64,000 bases of DNA from NCBI GenBank assembly GCA_009869945.1, contig WIXG01000032.1, positions 62,001-126,000 of the forward strand, given 5' to 3'. Position 1 is the stretch's first letter. Each line of letters begins with the position of its first letter. Position numbers and translations under genes: made by a program. A model generated the notes under the pieces. It made no database searches, was not told the origin of the DNA, and saw only the letters and a program-made list of their open reading frames with translations. Shown here piece after piece: positions 35,201 to 50,200 of the stretch. This DNA comes from Mesaphorura yosii. Its lineage: Eukaryota; Arthropoda; Collembola; Poduromorpha; Tullbergiidae.

Positions 35201-38200
35201 AAAATAGTTGTAAATTGCCGCCTTGCCTGCCGTATTGCCTTGCCAAGTGCACACTTGAGCCTTAATCACGCACGCCGTTGGCTAATTAGTTTCTTAATTG
35301 TGCTTATGCACAGCTTTAATTATGGTCAAAGAAGTTGCGTTGGCTGTACGAGCAGGACGTGGCTGCTTGAATCAGGAAAGGATTTCTGAATTTCCAAATT
35401 GCTGCCCGACGAACAAATTTGCAACATGGCAAGGTTGAGGAGCTCGTTAGCGCCACGCCACGAATAACGAATAACGCACAGGGAAGATAAGCATCTGATT
35501 AGGCAACAATCTTAATACATCGAACGGTCAACCTAATTGAATGCAGTTGTTTAATGCATGCAAGGAGACCAGACTGTTGACTGTCGCTTTCGGACATCAC
35601 GAACTCATAATCGTCAAGCCATCTCGTACGTCCACACCGCACCACATTGTTCGTGCCGCTGCTGCCGAAGCCTGCCTGCCTGTTTTGGCGATGGCGATGA
35701 ATGGGAGAACGAGAACGTGACTTTTGATATTTCATTCACTGTCACGTCCCGTCACCCACTTAAGAAAGAAAGACAAAGCTGTGATACAATTAAACTGGAT
35801 TGTGCATTCCGAAGCTGGGGCATGCACGACACGTCCGTCCGCTCATCGACTCGCGTTCGCGTTACGCAATGCCTACTCACGCCGGGCGCGAGTCGATAAA
35901 ATTTCCTGCACGACATTGGCGAAAGCAAAATGTTGAAATTTTTATAATTATGCCAATAAAATATGGCATTAAATTAATTCCGACTTGTGCAGCAGTAAAC
36001 TTGATAGGGAACGGGCGGCTGGGGGCAGCGTGCGCATCGATTATTAAGAAATTCAAATGCAAAAGGTCTGGACGGCCTTCGGAGTAGTGAGTGCGGGTCA
36101 TCGTCGGGTGGACACGACTCCCGTGCAGTGCACAGCAGAACATTTTGCAAAACAACTTTGCTATTGCCAGTCAACCTTCAATTATCGGTTGTTGGGTTTG
36201 GGAAAAATACATGCACATTTCGTCTAACGTGCTCTAATAGAGTATGAACTAAATAATAGAGTTCGCATTAAGCCCTTCTCCATCAGCTTATATGGGCTCC
36301 TTTCACGTATTTAGTTGAGAAACTAATTTCTTCAATAGCAAGTCGTCCAAGCCAAGACCGGTTCAAGGTCCACGGACACTTTTAAAAAGTTTGCAAACTT
36401 CATTTTCTGACATATTGCAGAGAATCATGAGTGTTTTCAAGCGGAAATAAAGAACGAGAGCCTGTCGATGAGTTTCGCAGCTATACGAGTAAATGGTTTG
36501 TTTTATATTTCTTGACTCTTCCTCTGAACTTGCATTTGCATTGTTCCCTACGAAAAATAACTTTTGTGCAATTAAAATGTTTAAAGTTCTCGCAGCTGAC
36601 TGGAAACACGAAACGAAAATGTCAAAGATGTAAAGTCAATGTCAGATAGTCAAAGCCTGCCTGCATACGACTGAATGACTTTTGAAAGAGGATCCGTATT
36701 CTGTATTCTATTTTTAGGGTTGTTGATTCAAAATCCAAGCGCCGAGCTCCGAATAGAAAGACAAATACAAAAGATGACGATGACGAGATTTGTTTTTTAC
36801 CATCCTATTTACTTATGCCTGTTTCTTTCTCTTGCAGATAAATCTCCGGCTAATTCTGGTGAGTGGTAAAACCAAGGAATTTGTATTCAGTCCTAATGAT
36901 TCAGCTGGAGACATCGCACAGCATGTGTTTGACAGCTGGCCAGAAGGTAAATTCTAAACTTCCTACTCTCTAAAACTTAATTGCATGGTGTACGGCGAGC
37001 AGCGCGACGCTTTGGACCATCATCACGACGATCTGATCGTATACGTATACTGGCAGTAGACAAAAAAGATTCCAGCCTGGCATTAATTGTTTACTGGGAC
37101 AAAGGCATTCAGAATCCAATGGGCCTGTTGGACCAAATTGAGAACTGATTCATCTGCTGTCCGAAGTGCAAATAAACAAGGCAGTCAAGGCAAGGTTTAT
37201 ACAGAAAATGACATCTGCAACATGCACACTGAGAGCCTTGTCAATACTGTGACGTGACCTTTCGGCAACCGCGACGTAACACGGGCAGAATTCGCCAGTT
37301 GCAAGACGTTTTCCATTTTTACAATAGAAATTGGTCTGTCACTTATCCATATGCCATTCTTCGATATTGATTTCTCTCATGCCTGCATGATTTCCCAGAT
37401 TGAGTCCAAGCAGTAAGCAGCAGGGAGGAGGACAGGAGTGTGAGTTCGTGCCCCTACTACAAACAAAGACGATGAAACTCATGAAACTTAAAGGAAGGCC
37501 AAAGTTGAAGTACTGAGAAAAAGAAATGAGAGGATGGATTCGAAATGGAAATTGGAAGAATCCTCTTGCTCGTGTTCTCATTAACCGTTTCATCTTTTTC
37601 CAAGCCCCAGTAAAAATAGAACTGTGCGCATCTCACCTGTGCTGTGCTACACCGGCTCTTAGATCAGAGGATTGAATCTCCCGAGTTTGGGCCGCAGAGC
37701 CTCTCATCTCGCATCTGATCGCCGTCATCATCATCATCGCCATCATCGCTTGATGCTCGTCATCGTTTTGGCTTAAGAAACTGTACTCCTTTGAAATCTT
37801 AGAACGTCCATGCCATTTCTGCCATTGCTGCCTTTCATTCGAGTTGTATTTCGTAAAAAGTTTATTTGTACAATTGTTTGCCTTTTCTTCGTGCAACTCG
37901 GCAATGCAAAGACTGACGACCATAAAACATTTGCAAACGGACTTGGTTCATGGCTCTGTTGACTTTTATTTCTGAATGCATAAAGAACTGAAAATAAATC
38001 ATTTCAGTGGTCTTTTATTCTCCTGTCTTACACGGTTACTTGGCTTGGCTTGTCTTTGGCTCCAAGTGAATGGATTTCTTGCCCTGGCCTCAAGTTACAA
38101 GTTAAATAAAGCGCGATGCGATTCTTGTATCATGTACATGTCGTCAATCGACTGAAATTAAATACTGCACGCGGTAGTTGCGATGATCGATCTGATAAGC

Positions 38201-41200
38201 AACTCTTGAATCTCGTTGTTACAATAGACTAGACGCAAGCAGAAGCATGCGCAATACGAGGCGACAGTTTCTGAGAATTTATTTAGTCGAGAGGAAAGCC
38301 ACGAGTAGAAATTTCGGCTCGGGTAGCAAAAAAAATAGAAAGTTGCGGTGGGCACGGGCAGTGAATTGTTGCAAACTTGTGTGCTCCGTATCGACCGCCA
38401 CCACTCACAACACAAAGCGCCGCGCGCCGACCGACCCGTCCCATCTTCCCACTGCCGCATTGTCTTCGCGAAAGAGCAGGCCATCATTATCATTACCAAC
38501 AACTCGAAAAAGTTTTTTGCCTCTCTCAGCTGTAACTTGATTTGACTCGTCCAATTTAATTTGCTGTCCCATTTCCATTGTCGTCCGTGCCGCTCTCTTT
38601 GACGTTTTCCTCGATGACGGCAGTCAGCCGAAACCCGAATACTCTTGGTGTAGTTCCTTCCGAGAAACTTTCCAAGCATAATTTTCAGGGTGATTAGTTG
38701 ATTAATCGGCCGTACTTGCAAAGAATCAGGATGCTGAAAGATGAAGATTCAAAGATCGGCGTCCATGCCGATCTTTGGTTTTCGGATTGATACACTTTTC
38801 TGATTGGCAATTGGCATTTACGTTTGTGTTTGCATGAAATTCGCCCATTTTGAGTGCCAATCAGGAAGACGGCCTTGACGCGACTTGTTTGTTTTGCTCT
38901 GCTCTGCGCTGCATTGTCACACAAACGCTCGACTTGGCTTTGAGCTTTGAGCTTTGGCATTTCTTAGTATTAAATGCAAGCAAAAAATATTGCGTATGAC
39001 AAAGCAAGTCTTAATGAGCGTTGTAAGGTTACACAGCAAAGGCAAAGGTTTCTGGTTCTCTTCTCCTGCCCAAAGCCAACGTTGCATTGTCTCGCTCTCT
39101 CGCTCGCTTGGTTGACAGCCGACACATGCTGCCTTCTTTGTGTCATTAATTTGGCGTGCTTTGTTTGCAGTCACCTTTACCAATCGAGTCATCATTAATG
39201 TGCGATTTGCGATTCTTGGGCCATACTCGAACCCAGCCTAACGGCACTGTTTTAGCATTTTCGCATTTCGTCATGGTCATCACGCTCGCATATGGAGCAG
39301 AGGCAAAGACGGAAATTTTCGATGTACTGTTTCAAACGCGTTCATGCGTTGTCGATATTGCGTTGAATGCATTGCTGTTGCTGCTGGCCTGGCTTGTGGC
39401 CGTCGTGGCTCGGATTTTGGATGATGGTGATCCGGCACGAATGGTCACTGATCGATCAAAGCAATTAACTCGCCTTCATTCATTCGCAGCGCACAGCACG
39501 CAGTGAGTCGCGCACTCCTCGGATTCCGTTAGAAGTGATTCCCAATATTTTAACGGGGCGCCATAAAACACAAAAAACACGAGCGACGAGCACAGGTCGT
39601 TCGCTCTTACTTTGCCAATTTCACGGTAGACACGGAGCGTGAAGGCTTGAAAAAGAGATGCTCGTAAATTCGGGGAGGAGGTCAAATCAATCGTAAACCC
39701 ATCCTAATTATTCGCGTCATGCCGTGCCAAGCACCGAGCAGACAGGTGAATTGGCGAATGCGTTTTCCTGCACTCGTTCTTGAAATGGTTTCAGTGATCA
39801 AAATTAGAATTTAGGTAACTCTTCATGAGCGAGCGCTGTGGTCCAGATGTGCGGCAGGGGAGGTAGTAAAACAGTGCAGCGCCTGATTTGTAGTCGGACA
39901 CAATAAAAACCATCCTCCGTCCTCCTTCGCTCCCTCAACTAACAATGCATGCGCTGCAATGTGCGAAAGGTTAAGAGCAATCGCATCTCGGCAGTTGGGC
40001 GTGCGTGGGTGTACGTTTCAAGTTTTCAAGGCAATCTCACGATTGCTGTATTATGTATTTTTATGGAAAAAGCGTAAAATGCATGTGAAAAACTGCTTGT
40101 TGTCTTCTCATTCTAGCAGCAGCAGGTTCACAAAACACAAAGCAGCGAACGCAGACAATGCGAGGAGTGTACAAGTTTAGTCAACCGCAGCAAAGAATTT
40201 AAATTTACCGTTGCATGCCGTGCGTGCTGCTGAACGCGTTTTCGCGATGTGCTGGGCTGGTGGTCGTGGCTACATTAAAATTCCTCTTTTATGGCACCTC
40301 GAGGAAACATCGCTCATCACGCAAGCTCATCTCGTCATGTGTCTGTCTGCAATCTAACAAATTGGCAAATGTAGGTGAAACAAATTAAAAACAGGCTTCA
40401 CTCACAATTCACAGCGACAACGACGATTACGCAATGCAGTGACAAATCTGCCAACTGCCAAGTCGTAAAGTTGTACACGCGTCTCCCAATTTACTGTTAA
40501 TCAGTATTGAAGTGTTCGAGATGTGAAGTCTGCCTGTCAGAACGCACAGGCAGACGCATTCGACTGAAATCCAAAATGTAACGAATTGAGTCGCTGATTT
40601 TTGGCAGCAGGCAAGATCGCAATTCGCAAGTTGAAGGTTGAGACAATTAATACATAGTTTTAATAGGTACGAATGCCATGTGTCAACTACCGACTAGTTC
40701 TAATATGCAAGTTCTCTGTTCCTGGAAGCACGACGCGGCGTTGTTCGTGTTCGTGTGTTTGACAGACAGATATAAATAGGCGCTCTGTTCGCCGAGTTCG
40801 CCTGGGTGCCTTTCGTTTAGAGTGGGATTTGGTTCTGATTTTGACTTCGACTTTGAAATGAATGAAAGGAATGAAATCCGGATTTTCCTTCCATGGAAGC
40901 CGTCGCCATGTATGAAGAATCCAAAATCCGACCGGGGCATAAACGCCAACGCAAACGGAGTTCGCCGGCAGGGCGCAGGGCGAGGGCCAAGAAAGAAAGG
41001 ATGTATGCAGCCGGTTTTAAGACAGGAAAAGTAATGCGAATTGGAAATTGCGTGGAAGTATGTGCTTTGTGCATGTTGATTTGAACATGCGGGCTGCTGC
41101 TACTGCAAATGCAATGCGCTGTCAATGGTCGGTCTTCTGTGGTCCTGTAGCTACAAAATTACATTGTTATTCGTCCCCATTGGTTTGCAGTGACTATGAG

Positions 41201-44200
41201 CATGATGACGATCTTCCGGTTGCCTTGTTACTCTGCGCATACTTTTCATGCGCAACCTGGAATTTCAATTTCAATAAGAATTACGACTACTTTGTCATCT
41301 GCTATAATGCCATAATGCCATGCCATGAATGCATTGTACTGCAACCTTTCGCTATTTCGCTTCCTAGCCGTGCGTGAGCGTGGCGAAATTCTGAAAGCGC
41401 CAACGCTGAAAAGAGTTCAACGAGCCAAAGACGAGATTAATTTTTTAACGCGTACGCGTAGCAAGCTGATGAGTGAACCCCTTCCGCTCCTTTCCAAGAA
41501 GGATACCGAATATTCGGTATAATTGAAATATATACGAGTACTCCTTTGGTGTCTTGCTATTGTTGGCTGGAAATTGGCTGATTAGCTTCTGAAACTACAT
41601 CGCTAAAGTAGCTGTGGCTCAAGGATCTGCGCCGCATATTGAAGTTATTATAAGTCACATTGCAACACTGACATAAAAATGTCGCACATTTCTGCGAGTC
41701 ATTGCAGTTGTAATTCTCTTGCGACTCGACTCAAATGCGCATACGCGGCTGACATGAGGTTAAGATAACAATGCGATGGTAAATATTTGTCCTTTGTGTG
41801 TGCTGCTGCTGCAAGGACTGAGAGTGACTCGTCATAAAATGCGTGCGTGGAATTCGATTTCGTAACGAAAGTTGGTCGGGAGGGACAACAATGCAGCAGT
41901 GAATGATATGGGTTCGATGCGCTGCAGGAAGAAGGAAAAACAAAGCGATTCGTATTACAAATCAGGCAAACGAGATTGGAATCATGATCATTGCATGGTT
42001 GCATGGTTCAGGCTCAGGACAGCTCGAGCTTGCTTGAGCCGCATAAAAGACTTAAATGTCACTCATCAACTGACCCATCGACCACTGCGACTCTGCGACT
42101 CCGCTTTAAATTGGACATCGTGGCCGCATTCGTAAATTTGGGCTCTGAAAGTTGGGGAAATGAAATCACATCACAGCGATGACTGCCTGCCTGCCTGTCT
42201 GCTCGTTGTTGTTGTGCTATTTGGCTGTGGTTAGCATCGCTGGCTAAGCAGTCCGGATATCCAAGCAGAAGCACGGCTCTGTCCGTCCGTCCAGTGCAGA
42301 CAGGAATTTGAAACAATTTCCAAACCCTTTCATCTTCATCCTTCGCCATTCGTTCCACCAAGCATTTTCGACGTCATGACGGTTGGTTGCATAAAGAAAG
42401 GTCAGGAGTCAAGGAATCACATCGCGTATCATAAAAGATGAACCAAATTATCAGAAACCCTTCGAAGAGCTGCACTGAGCGGTGGGATCAGTCTCGTAAT
42501 TTATGGCGGAGTCGGCCAGTCACAGCCACTTTTGAATCTCGTACCTTTCATGGCATGGCAGTGTTAACGAGTCCCAACGCAGCAAGCAGGGACGGAGGCG
42601 ACCGGAGAAGCCGTAAAACATATTGAAACAATGGCTAATAAAATTTTAAAATTACGGGTCCCGCGTCGCAGCCTTGCACATTTTGGCATACGCCTGGCGT
42701 CGCTTCGCTTCGATGTCGCACGCGATGATGCAACGTAATGCTCGCTTTTGGTAATTAAAATAATTTCGACATTGCGCCAGCCAAGCCGATGAAGGATGAC
42801 AATTATTTCTCGCTGTGAAATCCCAAATATCCAAATTAACTCGAGTCCATTCATGCTTATTCTGAATATGTGCCACAATCATTAATTCGATTGCATTAAT
42901 TAATGGTTTAATGAACGAGCACGAGGAACGCGAACGCGGTTTACATCGCGATTGCTCAACGATTGCGATTTTTGCCTGTGTGTCCTGATTCCGAACCAAT
43001 TCCGAAAAGATTTGTGTATTTATAGTAAGCTGAGCTTATTACCCAACGACAATAATCTGCGCACAAAAGCCGTAATCCGTAATCGTGCTTGTCATAAAAG
43101 AGAACACACTCAAGACGCTAGACGCAAGATTACGAGTGTTCTCAAACGTCAGCCGACGATCCTCAATTCTTCATTTGCGCCCTGCACTGTGTTAAGCATT
43201 TGTTTGTTTTTAGAGCCAAACGAGCGAAATCACGACGACGAACGACAAAGACAAATTCCTGCCCCAAAAACGGTGAAGCAAGAATCTTGCGTTGTGCATG
43301 ATTGATTTATTCCTGCTCACAGTGCATGCATGGGATTAGGCACGGCGGCGGTGTGAGTTATGAGTGCGCATGTTGTTTTATGAGAGTCTGAGAATTTGAA
43401 GCGCAGCCTCCGCAAAATTATTACTCGCTGTCTGAGAGGAAGAGAAACCGTGTGGAAAGATAAATATACAATGAAGGAGATGACGTTGACAAGACGAGTA
43501 TCGGGTTAAAGTTATTAAATTTCATAAATATGCGATATGCGACGCTCAGGGAAAAGAAAGAAAGGGCCACGACCACGACAACCCAACTAAACATGTGCAG
43601 AGTGCAGAGTGCAGACGAGGATTCTTTTCCGCTGCTGCTGCTTCGGATTCAGGCGATGAGGAGAGGAATTCCTGCTGCATATTTCAAAAATCATTTATCT
43701 TGAACCCCTCGCATTTGTGCGATCTGCGATGCGATGGTGCATATGGTTTAATTATCTTGTGCAGCGCGGTGCGGTGCAGTGAGCGTAAATTATGATGATG
43801 AGCTTGGCTCTTGGCTCCTTGGGCCGGCCGGGCTGCATTTGGGTGGTAATTACATTGCCCCTGGCCCCGTATCGTACTCGTATCAAGATCAAGATCACCA
43901 GCACAGCGATAGCGCTCGCTGGGCCCGGGATCAAGCGGGCGGCCAGGCGGGGGCAGGTGGTGCCGGTGCCGCTGGTGGCCAGACCTCTTCCTTTTCTCAT
44001 GCATTCTGCTTGCTGCTCCCTTTCACATTTTTCAATTCGGGCGAGCCCAGGCGGGTGGCTGACAATGTTTCTAATATTCTAATTACAAAAATATTATACG
44101 AGAAGAAACCTCTTTCACTCGACTCCGATTACACGACGGCCAGGCCAGACGAGACGAGACTGACATGATGCATTATATTTATTAATGCATTTTTCGTTTA

Positions 44201-47200
44201 TCCGCATCTGCTTGCTCGGATCTCAATCTTGGGCTGCATCTTCTCAAGTTCTACGGACAAGGCAAGTTGTTGTCCGTGTGATGTAACGTGTAATGTGTTT
44301 GTGATTTAATGTTTCGTACGATTCCCAAATTTCTGCTGCTTCCCCTTCGCTGCCGCCGCCCGAGCTTACTGCACTTAATAATAATGATCGCTCAAACTTC
44401 TTCAGGCTCCCCTTTCTTATTGGGAAACAAATGGTCGAGTGTTAAAAGATAACCGTGAAAATTGTGCAGGAAAAGATTGGAAACATGAGCAAAAATACGT
44501 ACTCAAATACCCGACATAGCAAAGACGCAGACGAAGACGCAGATGAGAAAGAAAGAACAACATCGTCGATCCCAAGTAAACAATTCCTCGAGTCTGAGCC
44601 TGAAAGACGTGTCGTCTTTCTTCCTGCCACGGCCAAGATGCGGAGTGATCATACGACTGCTGATGATGCTCTCCAGCAATGTGCTAAGCCAAAGGTCGAA
44701 TTTTCATTTCCAGCACCGTACCGCACCGCAGTCGAGCTTAGAGCTTCCTCCCTCCGTCTAGAAAAACCTGTAAACAAAGATTTACCCAAAATCCCGACTT
44801 GCCACATGCATTTTATTAATACCCACGCCGAGATTCGAGAAATTGGTGGTTGGACACTCAAGCGCGAACCCTCGCCCGAATGTGCATCTTATGAATAGCA
44901 GTGAGCTAGGTCTCGCTTGTTCGTCAGCATGAAAACGTTTTCTTGTTCAATGAAATCGTGGATCTTGAAATCGTACTCTTGTATTCGTCTTTTTCTTATT
45001 TTAACGAACTCCAGCTTGAAATGAAGCAAAGCAGAACCGTAAAATGGAGAAATACGTCAGCTTCTCCGTTGCTGCTGAGTGGGAGTGGTAGCTTTTAATA
45101 ACGTCTGAGCATTTTTCTTTGTGGTGTTTTTGGGTCCATGATCGAACGGCACAAAGAGCTCCTTTGTGCCGTAAGCTGCTGGAAACTCTGTTCTCTGCTG
45201 CTTCTTGTGACTCATATCACACTCAACACCAGACAGGCTGGGCAAAGGCAAATTATAGCCCAGGTTTGAAATTCCTAATGAAATGAGGTACAAAACGATA
45301 CAAGAAGAAACACTGAACAATTGCACTGGCATGGCTTTGTACTGGGGAATTTATTGCTGTAGATCGTACACGGAGATTGTGAACACATTGAGCGCTGCTA
45401 CGCTGCATTGTTGAGTCTGAGCTGGCCATCACCATCGCATCTTCGTGCATGCATCGAGTTTTATTTTTATTGTACGCATGCGGTAAGGCGCAATGGGCCT
45501 GCCTGCCAAACAGGTGAGACCGAGCCTCGAATCTCTCGAGAACCCTTTCGTGAAGTGAAGATGCATTGCACACCTGAGATGCGGGCAAGACGCAGATTCG
45601 GAGACTGGCTAGGCTGGCCCAAGGGCCCCAGATTCCTCATGCCAAGCCTTTGCACTCGCATTGCAATTCGTTTAATTGCTGAATAGCTCTTCTGTTTGTA
45701 TTTCTTTAAATGTGCGCGTTAAATGCACGTTGTCCGACTCGGAAACTCGGAACCGAGTTGAAAACGTTAAAAACAGCATTCAACCACAAAATTTGAATGC
45801 AGCATATGCAGCATTGTGAGCGAGTGAATAAACTCATAGCTGACTTCACATCCGTACGCTTTTGTCCGCGTGATGTTGAGCTCAACTTCTTTTGTTCGGA
45901 TTCTGCGAGCGAGAGCGAGGATGCGGTCGGTCGTCGGATAGAGATGCACTGCCTGTCGCGAAGTCAGTCATGATGATCATCGGTGTACATCGTGATCCTC
46001 GTCATCCTGATCATGATCACATACCCTTCTTCGTGCTTCTGCTTCCTTGTGAGAGTCGATGTGAAATCTGTGTCTATTTGATGAATACAGCGCGCCGGAG
46101 TCGAGTCGAAGGCAAGTGCAAGTGAGCGGAAATTGGGGTTTGGGTTACGAGTTACGAGCAGACGAGATGGCTATAAACTGAAAACGACTGGCCTGCCTGC
46201 CCAAATTGTATACATTATGATCTGAACGCTTTTATGACCCTTCGTTGCGTCCTCGCTCGCCTCGTCTTCTCTCTTTTTCGCGTACAACACTTCGAGGACC
46301 GGCGACACTGAGACAATTTCGCAGCGAAGAATTTCGACTGCCTGACTGAATGTCTGTTCAGCTGCGAGCTGCCACCCTGAATTCTAATCGAAATTCGTTG
46401 ACTGGAAATAGAAACACATTTGCCCTGTTTTATTGATATCAGGTTCACAGGTTCGGCTCCCGGCCTACTCCCCGCCTACTGCCTTATCTGTATCTGTGTC
46501 ATGTCTCGCTCGTAACTATTTCACTTGAGCAGAAATTTCTCGGAAGAATCCCATTTCCTCAGTGCGCTGTCGCGTCGCATAAATTCTGGTGCGGCACGCC
46601 GTCGTGACTCCTCACAACTCTTTTTCCAAGTACGGCACACAAATTGCAAGCTTCATCTTTCCCGCTCGCCGCTCCATTTGCATGACACGACGCGAGTCGC
46701 GAAGGGTGAAATTTCTGCTGGCGTGCTGCCGCCCTGCTGCACTGAACAAGACCCAATTAAAGTTTTCCTGAATTGGATCGTGTTCGTACGTCGAATGAAT
46801 GGAACTCCGTTGAGCGAGGACGAGAACGAGATTCGGTTTACGGCTGGACAAATCTGCTGCTTTGAATACTAATTTGCCTGTAATCAGGGCCGTCGTGTGC
46901 AGTTTACGAAGGACTCTTTGAAATTGCACGATGAGAGATTTCCATCTTTACGATGACTGGCTGATAAATTTAAAAGACAAGTGTTCAGTATTCACGACAC
47001 GAGACGACGAGTCGAATTGAATCGCAGTGGAGTGAAGATGAAAACGAAAAGTGAGAACTCGAGACGAGTCGGGAGAGACCGACTCTTAATTGCGTTGCAT
47101 TCACATTCAGGCTCCAGCCCTGCAATTGCAATTGCATTCCTTAATTAGAGAGCACGTCTACGTCCTCGTCATTAGGCACTAATGCTTTCCATTGTTCACC

Positions 47201-50200
47201 GTCGCTCGTCGAATGAAATGGACAGCACAGCGACGGAGTTTTTTGGCACTCGTGTTGAGCGTCTTCATCTTCATTGTCTCACTCTTGGAACACATCCACG
47301 TTCGTCATTTTTGTTGTCTTTTACTCGAATCGACTCAGCTTGGCTGCTCACCCGATTTGGGCATAATTTGATGGAAATCATGCACAATGACGATCCGGCA
47401 CGCAGGCACGAGAAATCGACTGCTGAGACCCAAGCGAAGCCTCGGCCCACTGCAAGCATGATGTCAAATCAATAAATAGCATGTTGCTTTCGCCGTTTTT
47501 GCCATTGTATTTGATTGACGGAAATTCATTGCCAAATTCGCATTGACATTAAAAGCGAGCGAGGCGAAGGAAACTTTTCTTGCCTGCCACTTTAGATTTA
47601 GCCCGCCAAGAACTTCCAAGCCATTGCCTTTTGCCTTTGCCATTTGCCATTCTCATTGTGCATGCGTGGCATTTCATTCGTATTGTTCGCAACTATCTCG
47701 TCGGCCCTGCTCCTTGAGCAAATAAAAGTAAAATGGGTTTTCGGAGACGTGCGCGGGCGAATAAAAGAAAGTTGGACACAATGGGCTACTTACTTTCGCA
47801 GCGCGCGCACAATCACAATGGCTCATATCACTTAAATGAAGAAAAATGGTTACCTGGCCTGAATTTCGGTATTTTGTATTTTATTTTATGCAGCAGTTCC
47901 ATACTTTCGAGTCACGACGGACGGACGTGCTGTTTACCTTAGATTTTCCATTATTTTACCATTTCACCATTTACGTCGATTGGCACGGGCATGGGCACGG
48001 ACAAGGAAGTGGTGAGCTGGAGCCGAGTCGTGTCAGTTGTGTGTGCAGTTCCAATCCAAGCCTACAAATTGGCGGTGTCTACTTTGCATGTATACGTGCT
48101 CTGCCAACCACAGCAATGGCAGTTACCTGCCATTGTAGGTCACCGAATGCAATCATCAAATCATCATTGCATGGTACACGAAGCGCGTTGGGTGCGTCCT
48201 GATTTGTAGGTGCATTTTGTGTTTGTATTTGTTCGCTGTCTACAAGAATGGCTCGATATATCCGTCCATCACCGGGCGGGCATGACATGAATTGGGTTAT
48301 GATTCTATAAAAATACGTGCTGACTAGCATTTGTTTTTGTACCCTCTTGGCTTGAAAACTTCTCAGAGGATGTCTGAGAGACTCGTGACCTGATAATCTG
48401 TACCCTGAATGTTGGTTTCCTGTTGACAGCAACCATGAATGAATATTCTTAATCCTATTCCAGGCTTCGTACGTACTTCGAGTACTCCTGCCTGCCTGTC
48501 CGGTCTGACTACAGCAAATCACAAATGACGTCACTGACCGTTTCCTTTCGTGTGGCATTTATCAGATTAGCCTTTGGACTTGCAACTGCAACCGTTCGCG
48601 TATCTCAAACTCACTGAATTATTAATTAGCCTGCTATTCATTATTACAAAATTCGAGTACAAGCACGAAGTCAAAGTTAAAAATAGCCTGAGCGACTGAC
48701 GTCCACGCTAAAAATATAATCAATTGCATGCCTGCAATGCAGCACAGCCGCATCCGAGCCTCATCATCTCAAAGTACGGTGCAAGGTTTCATTTCGGATG
48801 CATACTGCAATTTGTTGGGCTTCCCGATTTTGGGCCCAGCGCAGATTGACAGTGCGGGCAATTTATTCATATTTATCTTTCATCATCCTCAGCAGCATCG
48901 CAGTTTTGCCATCACCCAAGCACTAATGGCTTTCGATTGTGAATTCTTCACTTTCGCTCTCTGAAGCTCAGTCTGAAGGCTGAGGCTGAAGATTCCAGTG
49001 CATCATGCAAATTGACAGGACACGATCCATATTCCCAGCTAACAACAACAACCAACAACCAGTTGTTATTGTTGCCGCTGTCACTTACTCAAAGTGACAA
49101 ATAGCTTTTTAAGACTCGCTCTTCCTTCCCCTGCCTACCAAGATTGTGTGCGGAAGACAGCAACGAAAAGGCGAAAGTGCCTAAGCGCCCCGCATCTCAG
49201 GAAGATGGACGCGTCGCTAGTCGCTAAAGCTAAGCATCAGAGGAGGTGCCACTTCCATGGCACCTCGTCCATGAGCAAGAAATGGCGGCAAAATTTAATT
49301 AAAACATTCAAGTCAAAGCGAATGGGCCGACACGACACGACAGCGGTGCTTTGCTTAATGTGGCTGAACGTTGAAAGCAGTAAGGCATGGAACAATTTCA
49401 TTTCGCTCGAATTATGCAGTTGGCAGTTCATAATTGATGGCGGCGTTCATCGTAACGAAGGAATAGTGAAGGTTGTGGAGTACAAAAGCAGCACAACCAC
49501 ACGTCAACACAATTCACTCCAGTTTCCATTACATTCTCAATCAATAAAATGTCTCGCAAGACAGGGCGGAAGATAGGCAGGCAGGCAGTGAAATGGAAAT
49601 CAGGTTAAACGGAATTTCATAGCTTTCACACTCGAGACAGCAAGCAACAATTGGACACTTTGTGTGTGCATGACACGGCAATCATCACCGAACCGAGTCA
49701 GGGCAGGCATGGTTTAGTGTATCAGACACGTACGTATCACTTCAAATCCCTTCTGGTGTTATCGGCTCCTCGTGCAGACTGCGCGTGAATGAGAAGAGCA
49801 CTTTATGAAATGGAAATTTGAACCGCAAATGGATTGCTTTGTTTTATCTTTCGCACTCATGCTTGAATGACATGCGCTATGGCACGGCACAGGCAAATGG
49901 TAAATGCAAACTTGTTCAGTCAATCACCACTTCAGGTCCGTCCAGGTGTGGACAACACATCTCTCCTTTGACATTCCACCGGTACACAAATACATACATG
50001 GCAAAGCAGGCAGGCAGTGTCCACTCCACTGAATTCCACATGAATTTTTGACCATTCCCCATTCCCCAATTGCCATTTTACGTATGGTGGCAGTGCCATT
50101 GGCATTTAGCATGCAATTTGACATTTATCCTTACTAATTTGCAACTTGACCATGGGCCATGAGCCATGACGTTCTGCTACGAAATTGTAGTTTGCAAGAC

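Noticed and set aside
38158-38721. 187-codon minus-strand frame in UBL3 intron 2
   Set aside because: No domain features, and plus-strand frames overlap it; length is not exceptional for this amount of intron.
49094-49576. 160-codon plus-strand frame in UBL3 intron 2
   Set aside because: No ATG at its start, no recognisable family, and it contains a hairpin sequence; likely chance.
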